From Mycolicibacterium brisbanense (GTDB lineage Bacteria > Actinomycetota > Actinomycetes > Mycobacteriales > Mycobacteriaceae), in contig NZ_BCSX01000021.1 of assembly GCF_001570425.1 (NCBI RefSeq), positions 124,001 to 188,000 of the forward strand: a DNA stretch of 64,000 bases, written 5' to 3'. The position numbers and the translations under genes are program-made. Position 1 is the first letter of the stretch, and each line of letters opens with the position of its first letter. Of the stretch, positions 18,441 through 29,100 are shown piece by piece. The notes beneath the pieces are model-generated. The model was not told the DNA's origin and made no database searches. It saw only the letters and a program-made list of their open reading frames with translations.

Positions 18441-19328
18441 ATGAGTATCCGCACTGGTGCCGTATTCCGACCCGATTTCCCGCCCGCGAGCCTGCGTGCG
18501 GTCGCCGCCGCGGCCGATGCGGCCGGTACCGACGAATTGTGGCTGTGGGAGGACTGTTTCCAGCAGGGCGGCGTCGCTCAGGCCGCCGTCGCGCTGGCCG
18601 CGTCGGAACGCCTCGTGGTCGGCGTGGGGTTGATCCCCGCTCCGCTGCGCAACGTGGTGAGTACGGCGATGGAGTTCGCGACCCTCGAAGCAATGTTCCC
18701 GGGCCGCATCCGGATCGGCGTCGGGCACGGCGTCCAGGACTGGATGCGGCAGGCCGGTGCTGCGGTCGCCTCTCCGATGACCCTGCTACGCGAATACGTG
18801 ATGGCGTTGCGGGCCTTGTTCGCCGGCGAAACCGTCACTGTGGCCGGGCGTTACGTCCAGCTGTCCGAAGTTGCTCTGGATTACGCACCGCCACAACAAC
18901 TTCCGGTGCTGATCGGCGGGACGGGCGTGAAGACGCTGCGGCTGGCCGGCGAGATCGCCGACGGCGTAATCCTGGACAGCAGCTACACCCGCACATCGGT
19001 GAGCGACGCCCTCGCGCATGTGGCCGCGGGTCGCGCGGGCCGCAGCGACCCGTTCGACACCGTGGAGTTCATCGCGTGCGCACCGGGTGAAGCTGCCGCT
19101 GACCAGCTGGCTCACAAGGCCGCCACCTTGGGGCTGGCATCCGACGACGGGTTCGGGGTCGGCGGCACGGCAACGGATATCGCCACGGGCCTCAAGCCGT
19201 ACCTCGACGCCGGGGTCAGCACGCCCGTACTGCAGCCTCTGGGGGCCGTCGACACCATGGCGGAGTTCGTCGCGGTGTGCGGTGAAGTCGCCTCGCGGAT
19301 CGATTCGGCGGTAGACCAAGGGATTTGA
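18441..19328 (+). CDS. LLM-class F420-dependent oxidoreductase
   Basis: 295 residues of a luciferase-like TIM barrel. Typical features are the N-terminal IRTGAVFRPDFPPASLRAVAAAAD, WEDCFQQGG, the substrate/flavin region RIRIGVGHGVQDWM and PVLIGGTGVKTLRLAGEIADGVIL. Mycobacterial members of this subgroup use F420 rather than FMN; the substrate is unknown. The ATG at 18441 has a -10 TAGGGT ending 7 nt upstream. It shares a very compact intergenic region with the divergent flavoprotein gene, which suggests linked or mutually exclusive expression. Confidence 0.9.
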   Translation: MSIRTGAVFRPDFPPASLRAVAAAADAAGTDELWLWEDCFQQGGVAQAAVALAASERLVVGVGLIPAPLRNVVSTAMEFATLEAMFPGRIRIGVGHGVQDWMRQAGAAVASPMTLLREYVMALRALFAGETVTVAGRYVQLSEVALDYAPPQQLPVLIGGTGVKTLRLAGEIADGVILDSSYTRTSVSDALAHVAAGRAGRSDPFDTVEFIACAPGEAAADQLAHKAATLGLASDDGFGVGGTATDIATGLKPYLDAGVSTPVLQPLGAVDTMAEFVAVCGEVASRIDSAVDQGI

Positions 19329-19341
19329 GCGCGGCGCCCCG

Positions 19342-20757
19342 TCACTCGTCGCCGTGCTTGACGTGCGGCACCGGGGTGCCCTCCTCGGCAAGCGTCTCTT
19401 CTTCGATCTTCATCGTCATCGGTTGCCGGAAGCCACGGGTCAGGTACACGAGCAGGATGACACCGATGGTGAACCAGATGGCGCCGTATTCGAGCGCCTG
19501 GACGTGCAGCTTCGACCACAGCACCAAGGTCATGCACATGCCGATCACCGGCAGCACGATGTTGATGAGGATCTCTTTCGGTGTGCGTCGCTGCTTGAGC
19601 CGGATCGCGAAGTAGACCAGCACCGTGAGGTTGACGAACGTGAAGGCGATGAGGGCACCGAAATTGATCATCGCCGAGGCGAATTCGAGGGTGAACTTGA
19701 TGGCCAGCAGCGACACGACGCCGACGATGACGACGGCGTGGGCCGGGGTGAGGAAGGTCGGGTGGATGTAGGCCAGGTACTTCGCGATCCGGCCCTTGCC
19801 GTTGCGCGCCATGACGTAGACCATGCGCGACACGCTCGCGTGCGACGACAGGCTCGATGCGACCATGGCGGCCAGCGCGGCCGACGTGAAGAGGATCTTG
19901 AAGAACTGGCCGCCCACCTTCAGCGCCATCTCGGGCAGCGTGTCGTCGGTGACCTCGAAGCCGTCCAGGTTCGGGAAGACCGCCTGGCTGAACCAGGCCG
20001 CCACGAAGAAGATGGCACCACCGATCAACAGGGCCAAGACGATCGCCTTCGGCACCGTGTTCGGGGTTTTGGCCTCTTCGCTGTACATCGTGATCGCGTC
20101 GAATCCGATGAACGAGAAGCACACCACTGTGGCGCCGGTGATGACAGCCGACATGTCGACACCCGCGTGGTAGAGCGGGTCGAGGGTCAGCGCCGTGCCC
20201 GCGCCCATGCCGTGACGTAGCGACAACCAGGCCAACACGATGAACACGCCGATCAGCACGGTTTGGAACACCACGAGGATGCCGTTGACGCGCGAGGTCC
20301 CCTTGATGCTCCACAGGTTGAACGCGGTGATCACGCCGACGTAGACCACGACGAACACCCACGACGGCGCGTCCGGGAAGAACGATTCGAAGTAGATGCG
20401 GCCGATGACCGCGTTGACCATGGGCAGCAGCAGATAGTCGAGCAGCGACGACCAGCCGACCAGGAATCCGGCGTTCGGGTGGATGACTTCGGAGGTGTAG
20501 GTGAACGCCGAGCCGGCCGACGGGTAGACCCGGGTCATCCGGCCGTAGCTGATGGCCGTGAACACCATGGCGACCAGCGCCACCAGGTAGGCGAGCGGGA
20601 CCACCGAGTTGGTCGCCTCCGAGACGAGGCCGAACGTGTCGAACACCGTCATCGGGGTCATGTAGCCGAGGCCCAGGCCGACGATCGCCCACATACCGAG
20701 CGATCGGGACAGGTGTGGCGATCCAACTCCTGTAGTCAGCTGTTCGCCTTGCGCCAC
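19342..20757 (-). CDS. APC-superfamily amino acid permease
   Basis: 471 residues with about 12 hydrophobic segments. The first helix region GMWAIVGLGLGYMTPMTVFDTFG has the glycine-rich unwound substrate site of APC transporters. IKGTSRVNGILVVFQ and FIGFDAITMYSEEAKTPNTVPKAI are classical APC segments. It likely imports an amino acid or amine by proton symport; specificity is unknown. The GTG at 20757 is chosen because GGAAGG stands 8 nt upstream and the protein then starts VAQGEQL; the open frame extends 31 codons further. A perfect hairpin lies about 75 bp upstream. Confidence 0.93.
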   Translation of the reverse strand: MAQGEQLTTGVGSPHLSRSLGMWAIVGLGLGYMTPMTVFDTFGLVSEATNSVVPLAYLVALVAMVFTAISYGRMTRVYPSAGSAFTYTSEVIHPNAGFLVGWSSLLDYLLLPMVNAVIGRIYFESFFPDAPSWVFVVVYVGVITAFNLWSIKGTSRVNGILVVFQTVLIGVFIVLAWLSLRHGMGAGTALTLDPLYHAGVDMSAVITGATVVCFSFIGFDAITMYSEEAKTPNTVPKAIVLALLIGGAIFFVAAWFSQAVFPNLDGFEVTDDTLPEMALKVGGQFFKILFTSAALAAMVASSLSSHASVSRMVYVMARNGKGRIAKYLAYIHPTFLTPAHAVVIVGVVSLLAIKFTLEFASAMINFGALIAFTFVNLTVLVYFAIRLKQRRTPKEILINIVLPVIGMCMTLVLWSKLHVQALEYGAIWFTIGVILLVYLTRGFRQPMTMKIEEETLAEEGTPVPHVKHGDE

Positions 20758-20830
20758 AGTGATCACCTTCCGCCCAGCCGATGTGTTTTCCGCTCGCCTG
20801 ACGCATCTTGACACGTCGGCGAAACTCCGC

Positions 20831-20851
20831 GGTGCGCCTGTCGGGCGCACC
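20831..20851. other. Perfect 8-bp hairpin upstream of the permease
   Basis: GGTGCGCC and GGCGCACC enclose the 5-nt loop TGTCG. It lies between divergent genes, so a terminator is not expected; a 5'-leader structure for the permease mRNA or a protein site is more likely. Confidence 0.55.
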
Positions 20852-21054
20852 AGGTGACCGAGTATTGCACTGTCCGGCTCGCCGAATTGCCGGATCAGTC
20901 AACTCCCCCGCGCAACGGACGCGCAGTTTTGGCAACTTCACAGCAACCATTCAGATTCTGTATGGAGCTGTCGCTCACAGTCGCATCGGTCGTCCGGAAT
21001 CTGCGCTTCGAAAAGAGCGTTGCAAAGTGAATCCCGGCAAGAGAGGGACCCCCG
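20852..21054. other. Intergenic sequence between hairpin and small ORF
   Basis: Part of the 536-bp gap between the permease and the mycolyltransferase genes. Apart from a weak TCCGGC/GCCGGA hairpin near 20874-20895 I see no gene or RNA signature. It must hold the rightward promoter for the 42-codon ORF, which I could not place with confidence. Confidence 0.4.
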
Positions 21055-21183
21055 ATGACCACAATTCATGCACTGTTGCACCGGAAGGCACCAGTACGCG
21101 CCTCCGGCCTCCGGCGTCGTTACCCGTCGCGCTTCAGCTATCTGGAGCGCGCGGAGATGCACCGCGAGATGCTGCGGCTGTAA
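21055..21183 (+). CDS. Possible 42-residue basic small protein
   Basis: A short ORF preceded by GAGAGGGA with suitable spacing to the ATG. The product starts MTTIHALLHRKAPV and contains SGLRRRYPSRFSYLERAEMHREM. It is rich in Arg and Tyr/Phe with an amphipathic C-terminal helix and no signal peptide. It sits alone in an otherwise gene-free region upstream of the antigen-85 paralogue. Codon use looks normal for this genome (third positions mostly G/C). I do not recognise a family. It may be a real small protein or an expressed leader; 110 bp separates it from the next start. Confidence 0.5.
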   Translation: MTTIHALLHRKAPVRASGLRRRYPSRFSYLERAEMHREMLRL

Positions 21184-21284
21184 GACCGCCCCAGCTCACC
21201 GATCTGCATCGACATCGAAACGCCTTGATAACAGCCGGGTTACGCCGGGCGCGGCCGCGTCGGTATCACAGGCTGCATTGTTAG

Positions 21285-22490
<1,206 letters not shown>

Positions 22491-22508
22491 TCGACTGCCG
22501 GCCCGGGC

Positions 22509-23996
22509 ATGACCGAGATCTCGCGCCACGCCTTCCTGCGCGGCGCGCTCGGACTCGCCACTGCCGCAACGCTGGGATCGTGCCGCGACGGCGGCCCAGC
22601 CGGCCCCGTCAGTACTCCGCGGGCATCCGGCACAGCGACCACGCCAGCAGGGCCGCCGGACTGGAGCGCGCTGGCCGGCTCGCTAGACGGTCACGTCATC
22701 CTGCCTGACGACCCGCAGTTCGGTTCTGCCAAAGGCGTTTTCAACACCCGATTCGCCGATTCCACTCCCGCGGCGGTGGTCACCGTCGGCTCGGAGAGCG
22801 ACGTCTCGAAGGCGGTCGCCTTCGCCGCAGCGCACGCCATCAAGATTGCACCCCGTGGCGGCGGGCACTCCTATATCGGCGCCTCGACCACCTCGGGAGC
22901 GATGGTCATCGACCTGCGCGGGCTCCCCCGCACCATCGACTTCGACGACGGCTCAGGCCTGGTCACGGTCGCTGCCGCCGTCGATCTCGACACAGTGCAG
23001 AGCGCGCTCGCCGAACACAACCGCTCCATCCCGACCGGAAGCTGCCCGAGCGTCGGGGTCGCGGGCCTGACGTTGGGCGGCGGGCTCGGAGCCGACGCCC
23101 GGCGCTACGGACTGACCTGCGACAGCCTGGTGTCGGCGACCGTTGTCGTGCCCGGTGGAGACACGGTCACGGCGTCTTCCGATGAGCACGACGACCTGCT
23201 GTGGGCACTGCGCGGAGGCGGGGGCGGGTGCGGTGTCGTCACCTCCTTCACGTTCCGCACCTACGCCACTACCGACCGGGACGTCGTCACGCTGGTTTTC
23301 CCGGAATCCGCTGCAGCACAAGTGATCTACGGGTGGCACGACTGGCTGGGCACGGCACAGCGGGAGACGTGGGGCATGCTCAACCTGACGTCAGGTCCAG
23401 GCCCCGAGCTGCAGTGCAGCGTCGTGCTGGCGACTCCCGCCCACACCGGCGACCAAGCGGCCGCGGCCGTCGCGGCCGCGATCGGCACGGCACCGGTGAG
23501 CACGCGCACCCAGACCCTCGGGCACATGGACTTCGTCCATTATTTCGAAGGCGGCAGCGACGCGACCCGGCCTCGGTCCTTCGTCGCAGGGTCCGACATC
23601 ATCGCGGAAATGACCCACCCCGCTGCGGAATCCATCGTCGCCGCGATGTCGGCGTGGCCGAAAGACGCCGGCGCCGCAACCGCCGTCATCGAATCCCTCG
23701 ACGGCGCGATCACCGATACCGCACCCGACGCCACCGCGTTTCCGTGGCGGCGGCAGGCCGCGTGTGTGCAGTGGTACACGGAACCACCGTCACCCACCGC
23801 GGTCGAGTCGGCCGCAGGCTGGCTGCGCGACACGCACCGGGCGGTGCAGACGGCCTCCGTCGGCGGGTACGTCAACTATGTCGAAGCCGGCATGCCGGCA
23901 GCCCGCTACTTCGAGCACAACCTGGATCGGCTGAACACCATTCGTTCGCACTACGACCCCGCCGGCCTGATCTACTCTGCGTTGGGCGCGCAGTGA
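22509..23996 (+). CDS. FAD-linked oxidase, berberine-bridge-enzyme type, probable lipoprotein
   Basis: 495 residues. The N-terminus FLRGALGLATAATLGSC looks like a lipoprotein signal with lipobox LGSC; only one Arg precedes the core (SRHAFLRG), so Tat export is uncertain. The PCMH FAD domain follows, with His120 in RGGGHSYIG and Cys179 in TGSCPSVGVAGLTLGGGLG; both residues are in the positions used for bicovalent flavin in BBE-like oxidases. The C-terminal BBE segment has GGYVNYVEAG and HYDPAGLIYS. It probably oxidises a sugar or alcohol at the cell surface. The ATG at 22509 lies 18 bp after the mycolyltransferase stop, so co-transcription is likely. Confidence 0.9.
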   Translation: MTEISRHAFLRGALGLATAATLGSCRDGGPAGPVSTPRASGTATTPAGPPDWSALAGSLDGHVILPDDPQFGSAKGVFNTRFADSTPAAVVTVGSESDVSKAVAFAAAHAIKIAPRGGGHSYIGASTTSGAMVIDLRGLPRTIDFDDGSGLVTVAAAVDLDTVQSALAEHNRSIPTGSCPSVGVAGLTLGGGLGADARRYGLTCDSLVSATVVVPGGDTVTASSDEHDDLLWALRGGGGGCGVVTSFTFRTYATTDRDVVTLVFPESAAAQVIYGWHDWLGTAQRETWGMLNLTSGPGPELQCSVVLATPAHTGDQAAAAVAAAIGTAPVSTRTQTLGHMDFVHYFEGGSDATRPRSFVAGSDIIAEMTHPAAESIVAAMSAWPKDAGAATAVIESLDGAITDTAPDATAFPWRRQAACVQWYTEPPSPTAVESAAGWLRDTHRAVQTASVGGYVNYVEAGMPAARYFEHNLDRLNTIRSHYDPAGLIYSALGAQ

Positions 23997-24021
23997 CCTG
24001 ATCCAAGACCGACGGAGCACC

Positions 24022-24945
24022 ATGAAACTACGACGGATCCGCACCGAGACCGGGTTGCAGCTCGAATGCTCTGATGCGGATGGCAATTGGACCGCACTGG
24101 CGGACAGTGCCGCGCTCGGCGGCAGGGTGTTCGACGCCGCCTGGGAGCAGGCGGCCGCCGATCGGCAGCTGCGGAACAGCGAGCATCTACTCCCGTTTCA
24201 ACCGCTGTCGTTTCGCGACTTCATGCTCTACGAGCAGCACAACATCGACGCGGCCCGCGGTCTGATCCAGCGGTTTCACCCGGGGCTGCACCGCGTCACC
24301 GCGATCTACGAGCGCGTGACCGGGCACCCGGTACCGCAGTTCAAACCCAAACCGCTGTTCTACCGGCAGCCGATCTACTACATGTCCAACGCACAGACCT
24401 TTGTGCCGACCGGTACGCCGATGCCCATGCCCAACTATTCGCGCGCACTGGACTTCGAGCTGGAGCTCGGATTCGTGCTGGCCGCTCCGCTGTTGGATGC
24501 GACCCGCGCCGAGGCCACCGCTGCGATCGGAGCGTTCGTGGTGCTCAACGATTTCAGCGCCCGCGACGTGCAACGGGCGGAGATGACGAGCGGGCTCGGG
24601 CCGCAGAAGTCCAAGCACTTCGCCAGTTCGATGTCGGACACGGCCGTCACCGCCGACGAGATCCTGCCGCGCGTCGATGCGATCACCGGTTCCGTGGCGA
24701 TCAACGGGTCTGTGGTCAGTACGGTCTGCAGCGCCGGGATGCAGCACACGCTCGGCGAAGTGCTCGCCCACGCGTCACGCAGCGAGCAACTCCTGCCGGG
24801 CGAACTCTTCGCAACCGGCACGCTCCCCGGCGGCAGCGGCATGGAGACCGGGAACTGGTTACGTGAGGGCGACGTCCTCACCCTGCGCCTCGACGGCATC
24901 GGCCAGATCGAGCACGTCATCGGCCAAGCGGCGACACCGGCGTAG
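24022..24945 (+). CDS. Fumarylacetoacetate hydrolase-family protein
   Basis: 307 residues. The metal-binding catalytic region reads DFELELGFVLAAPL and VVLNDFSARDVQRAEM, followed by LGPQKSKHFASSMS and the late GELFATGTLPGGSGMETG. The family hydrolyses C-C bonds in, or decarboxylates, beta-diketo acids from aromatic catabolism; this longer type is close to FAA hydrolase proper. No other aromatic catabolism gene is adjacent. The ATG at 24022 has CGGAG upstream and is 25 bp after the flavo-oxidase stop, suggesting a three-gene unit with the mycolyltransferase. A long inverted repeat follows 47 bp after the stop. Confidence 0.9.
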   Translation: MKLRRIRTETGLQLECSDADGNWTALADSAALGGRVFDAAWEQAAADRQLRNSEHLLPFQPLSFRDFMLYEQHNIDAARGLIQRFHPGLHRVTAIYERVTGHPVPQFKPKPLFYRQPIYYMSNAQTFVPTGTPMPMPNYSRALDFELELGFVLAAPLLDATRAEATAAIGAFVVLNDFSARDVQRAEMTSGLGPQKSKHFASSMSDTAVTADEILPRVDAITGSVAINGSVVSTVCSAGMQHTLGEVLAHASRSEQLLPGELFATGTLPGGSGMETGNWLREGDVLTLRLDGIGQIEHVIGQAATPA

Positions 24946-24992
24946 CCAGCGGCGCCCGTCGATCCACTCAGCCTCGAGAAATGTTCAGCCGG

Positions 24993-25030
24993 ACGGTAGC
25001 TGGCGAACCTCGTGTATGGCCAGCTACCGT
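24993..25030. other. Long perfect inverted repeat (12-bp arms), hairpin or terminator
   Basis: ACGGTAGCTGGC (24993-25004) and its exact complement GCCAGCTACCGT (25019-25030) enclose a 14-nt loop. It lies 47 bp after the FAA-hydrolase stop and about 45 bp before the GGDEF gene. No U-tract follows, so it may be a mycobacterial-style terminator or a leader structure. Confidence 0.6.
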
Positions 25031-25034
25031 ACGT

Positions 25035-25049
25035 GAATGTCGTACATTC
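25035..25049. promoter_or_regulatory. Inverted repeat GAATGT-CGT-ACATTC, putative operator
   Basis: Perfect 6-bp arms around 3 bp, 26 bp upstream of the GGDEF start and only 4 bp after the long hairpin. It could be a repressor site for the cyclase gene. Confidence 0.45.
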
Positions 25050-25075
25050 CCGCACATGCGGAGGTGTGAGGAATC

Positions 25076-26185
25076 ATGGCCCGTGGGGTGAACGGCGTGC
25101 CGCAACAGCTTCACCAGTTCGACTGGCTCAGCACCTACATCGAGGATCGGGGTCTGCGGCGCCGCTGGCAGTGGGCGACCGCCCTGTACACCGCGGTGCT
25201 CGCGACGCTTCCGCTGTTGATGCTCTGGAGTCCGAATGGTCCCGATCACGCGCTTTCCAGGACGATCGCCGCGGGTATCGCTGCACTCGGATTTCTCAGT
25301 GCCATGGTCTGGCTGGTGCACTGGCCGACCCGGGGACAGTCGTCGCTGTTCCTGCTCGCGGCAAGCGCGCTGACCGGCATCGGTTGCGCTACCTTGTCCA
25401 ACCCGTACTCGGCGCTGGTGGGGTGTGTGATCTTCGCGGTGCTCGGCGGATTCATCGCCTACTTCCACACCCTGCGTTACGTCATCGGCAACTTTGTGGT
25501 GTGCGCAGCATGCGCCACCATCTTCGCGGTACGCCTCATCAAGGACACCGGCGATATCGCCCTGACCGTCGCCACCACGGTGATGGTCGCGGCGCTCAAC
25601 ATCGGCGTGCCGTTCGGCATCCGGTCGCTCGTACACACACTGCGTTCGGATCTCACTGTGTCCGACCACGATCCACTCACCGGTCTGCACACCCGACGCG
25701 CCTTCTACCGCTCCGTCCAGGGCCTGGTGCGGCAACGCGCCGCCGGGGCACATCTGGTGGTCCTCGTGATCGACCTGGACAACTTCAAACTGCTCAACGA
25801 CACGTGGGGACACGCACGCGGGGACCGGGCGCTGGCCCGGGTCGGCGCCGCCCTGCGGGAGAACTGCCCGGCGGCATCGGTGATCGGACGGCTAGGCGGT
25901 GAGGAGTTCGTCGTCGCCGACATCCACCGCACACCGCGACCCAACGAACTCGCCGAGCGGATCTGCCGGGCGATTGCGGCAATCCCCTTCCCGACCACCG
26001 CCAGTGTCGGTAGCGCCAGCGCTGCACTCGACGCTGCCGACCCATCTCGCGCATCGCAGTTCCTCGACGACGTCATCGACGCCGCCGACCTGGCGATGTA
26101 CGCGGCGAAAAACGCCGGCGGCAACCAGGTCTGCCACTATGTCGATCTGCAACCCGCGGTCGCGGGAGAGGCAGACGGGTCGTAA
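25076..26185 (+). CDS. Membrane-anchored GGDEF diguanylate cyclase
   Basis: 369 residues: about six hydrophobic segments in the first 190 residues, then a GGDEF domain that should make cyclic di-GMP on the cytoplasmic side. DHDPLTGLHTRRAFY, VIDLDNFKLLNDTWGHARGDRALA and the catalytic G274-G-E-E-F278 are intact, so activity is likely. The RxxD inhibitory site normally found just upstream of GGDEF is replaced by PAAS, so product inhibition is probably lost. No EAL domain follows. The ATG at 25076 has GTGAGGAATC upstream. A hairpin and an inverted repeat lie in the 130-bp leader region. Confidence 0.93.
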   Translation: MARGVNGVPQQLHQFDWLSTYIEDRGLRRRWQWATALYTAVLATLPLLMLWSPNGPDHALSRTIAAGIAALGFLSAMVWLVHWPTRGQSSLFLLAASALTGIGCATLSNPYSALVGCVIFAVLGGFIAYFHTLRYVIGNFVVCAACATIFAVRLIKDTGDIALTVATTVMVAALNIGVPFGIRSLVHTLRSDLTVSDHDPLTGLHTRRAFYRSVQGLVRQRAAGAHLVVLVIDLDNFKLLNDTWGHARGDRALARVGAALRENCPAASVIGRLGGEEFVVADIHRTPRPNELAERICRAIAAIPFPTTASVGSASAALDAADPSRASQFLDDVIDAADLAMYAAKNAGGNQVCHYVDLQPAVAGEADGS

Positions 26186-26188
26186 TCA

Positions 26189-29100
26189 TCAGTTCTGGAT
26201 CGCGTTGATCGCCTTGTAGATTCGCTGCTCGCTGACCGGACGCGGCGTGCCGAGTTGCTGAGCCCACAGACTCACCCGGAATTCCTCGATCTGCCAGGCG
26301 ATCTCCGCCACCTTCGGATCGGCCGCGCGGGCCGCCGAAAGTGCTTGGATCACATCGTCGTAGGCATCCTCGACCGCGTGCACCCTGGCCATCCGCTCAC
26401 GGTCGGCCGCGATGCCCTGCGGCAGCCGGTCGAGCCTGCGGGCGATCGCGGTGACATACCGGGCCAGGTCGGCCAGCCGTGCCGCACCCGCCGCAGTCAC
26501 AAAACCCTTGGGCAACAAGCGGTCCAGTTGGGCGCGAATATCGGCGACCGCGTCGGCTTGCTGCGGAGTCGGCTTGTCGGGCAGCGCCACCTGCACCTCG
26601 TGAGCCGCAGTCAGCACGGATTGGACCCGGTTCACCACAGCGGTGGTGGTCGGTCCGAGCTCCTTGGCGGCTTGCTGCGCCAGGGCAGTGAACTCGGCCC
26701 TGGTCCACACTGCCCGCTTGAGCAGAACATCGGCCGCCGCATCGGCGCAGTCCTCGAGCAGCGCGGCCAGCGTCCCGTCGGGATTGGCGTTGAGGGCAAG
26801 GCGCACACGCGGATTCAACCCGCGTTCGATCGCTTTGACGGGCGACGGCACCGTGAGTCGCAAGAGTCTGCGCAGGCCCGGACCCATCGCGGCGGCCTGC
26901 TCGGCCTGGGTCGCATAAACCCGGATGTCCACCGCCTTACCGGTATCCACGAACGCCGGGTAGCCGCGAACGGTGTGGCCCGCCGAGGCCGTCTCGACAG
27001 TGCGGGGCAGTTCGTCGAGATCCTCGGGCCAGGCCCGCAAACCCGTACGCTCCAGGTTGCCTCCGACCGCGTCGGCCACCGCCTGGGCGACCGGAACGGC
27101 CAATTGCTCGCGCAGCGCATCGATGTCCTTGCCGCGCGCCACCTCTTTGCCGTCAGCGGTTTCCACGGCGAACGTCATCCGCAGGTGGTCGGGCACCTTG
27201 CTCAGGTCGAACGCGTCGATCGGCACCAAAATGCCACTGCGCCTGCGCAGTTCACGTTGCACCTCGTCCAGCAACGACGCCGCGGATGCATCGATGTCGC
27301 CGAGGATGGCCCGTGCGGTGTCCGGGGCAGGCACGAAGTTGCGGCGCAGATCCTTGGGTAGTGACTTGATCAGCGCGGTGACCAGCTCTTCTCGCAAAGC
27401 GGGCACCTGCCAGGCGAAGCCGTCGCCGCCGAGCCGCGCCAGCACTCCCACCGGTACATGCACGGTGACACCGTCGTCGGCGGCACCAGGCTCGAACCGG
27501 TAGGTCAGCGGTAGCCGCAGATCGCCTGCCTGCCAGGTGTCGGGATTGTCCGCACCGTCCTCGGACCGCAACAGATCGTCGCGGGTGAAGGTCAGCAGAT
27601 CCGGAGTGCGGTGCCGCTGTTTCTTCCACCACGCATCGAAATGGCGGGCCGACACGATGTCGGCCGGGATTCGCGCGTCGTACAGCGCGTAGATGTCGTC
27701 GTCGCCGACCAGCAGGTCGCGCCGACGTGCGCGTTCCTCGATCTCCTCCAGTTCCGCACGCAGCCGGGCATTGTCGCGGAAGAAGTGGTGTCGGGTCTGC
27801 CAGTCCCCTTCCACCAGCGCGTGCCGAATGAACAGCTCTCGGGCCAGGTCGGGTTCGATCGAGGAGTATCCGACCTTGCGGCGCGGTACCAGCGGCAGCC
27901 CGTAGAGCGTGACCCGTTCGAAGGCCATCACCTCGCCCCGCCTGGCCTCCCAGTGCGGCTCGCTGTAACTGCGGTGCACGAGATGTCCCGCGACGCGCTC
28001 GATGGCCTCCGGTTCGGCACGCGCCGCGATCCGGCCGAACAGCTGGCTGGTCTCCACCAGGTCTGCCACCACGATCCAGCGTGGCGGCTTCTTGGTCAGC
28101 ACCGAGCCAGGAGCCAGGACGAACTTCGAGTTGCGCGCGCCCGCGTACTGCGCCCAATTCGGTCCTCGCGTGCGGGCCTGCGGCTCCCCCTCGCGCAGCC
28201 CGATATGCGACAGCAGACCCGCGGTCAGCGCGGCGTGGATGGCGGCCGGCTCGGCGGGCTCGTCGCTTTCGCGGATCCCGATGTCGCGCGCGATGCTGCG
28301 CAGCTGCCCCACCAGGTCCTGCCATTCCCTGACCCGCAGGTAGTGCAGGAACTCCTCGCGGCACATCCGTCGGAACGCATTGCCGGAGAGCTGGTTTCGC
28401 TGCTCACGCAGATAGTTCCACAGGTTGAGGTAGGAGATGAAATCCGAGTGTTCGTCGGCGAATCGGGCATGCTTCTGCCGGGCGGCCTCTTCTTTGTCGG
28501 CCGGGCGCTCGCGCGGGTCGGGAATCGACAGTGCGGCAGCCAGCACCAGCACCTCGCGCACACAGCCTTCGGTATCGGCCTGCAGAATCATCCGGCCCAC
28601 CCGAGGGTCGAGGGGCAGCCGGGCCAGGCGGCGTCCGACGTCCGTCAGGGCGCCCACCGAGTCGAACGCGCCGAGTTCCTGCAGCAGCTGCACACCGTCG
28701 CGGATGCTGCGCTGGTCGGGCGCATCGAGGAAAGGAAACTTCTCGATGTCACCGAGCCCCAGCGCCGCCATCTGCAGGATGACCGCGCCGAGGTTGGTAC
28801 GCAGGATCTCCGGATCGGTGTAGCGGGGCCGGGATTCGAAGTCCTCTTCGGAATACAACCGGATGCAGATACCGGGTGCGGTACGGCCCGACCGGCCGGC
28901 CCGCTGCGCCGCCGACGCCTGTGAGATGGGTTCGATCGGCAAGCGCTGCACCTTGGTGCGGCGACTGTAGCGGGAGATGCGCGCGGTTCCGGGGTCGACG
29001 ACATAGCGGATACCCGGAACGGTCAGCGAGGTCTCGGCGACGTTGGTGGCCAGCACGATTCGTCGTCCGGTGTGGCTGGGCTGGAAGACCTTCTGCTGAT

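Noticed and set aside
24993..25030. c-di-GMP riboswitch upstream of the GGDEF gene
   Set aside because: Only a simple hairpin is present; none of the conserved riboswitch core elements were seen.
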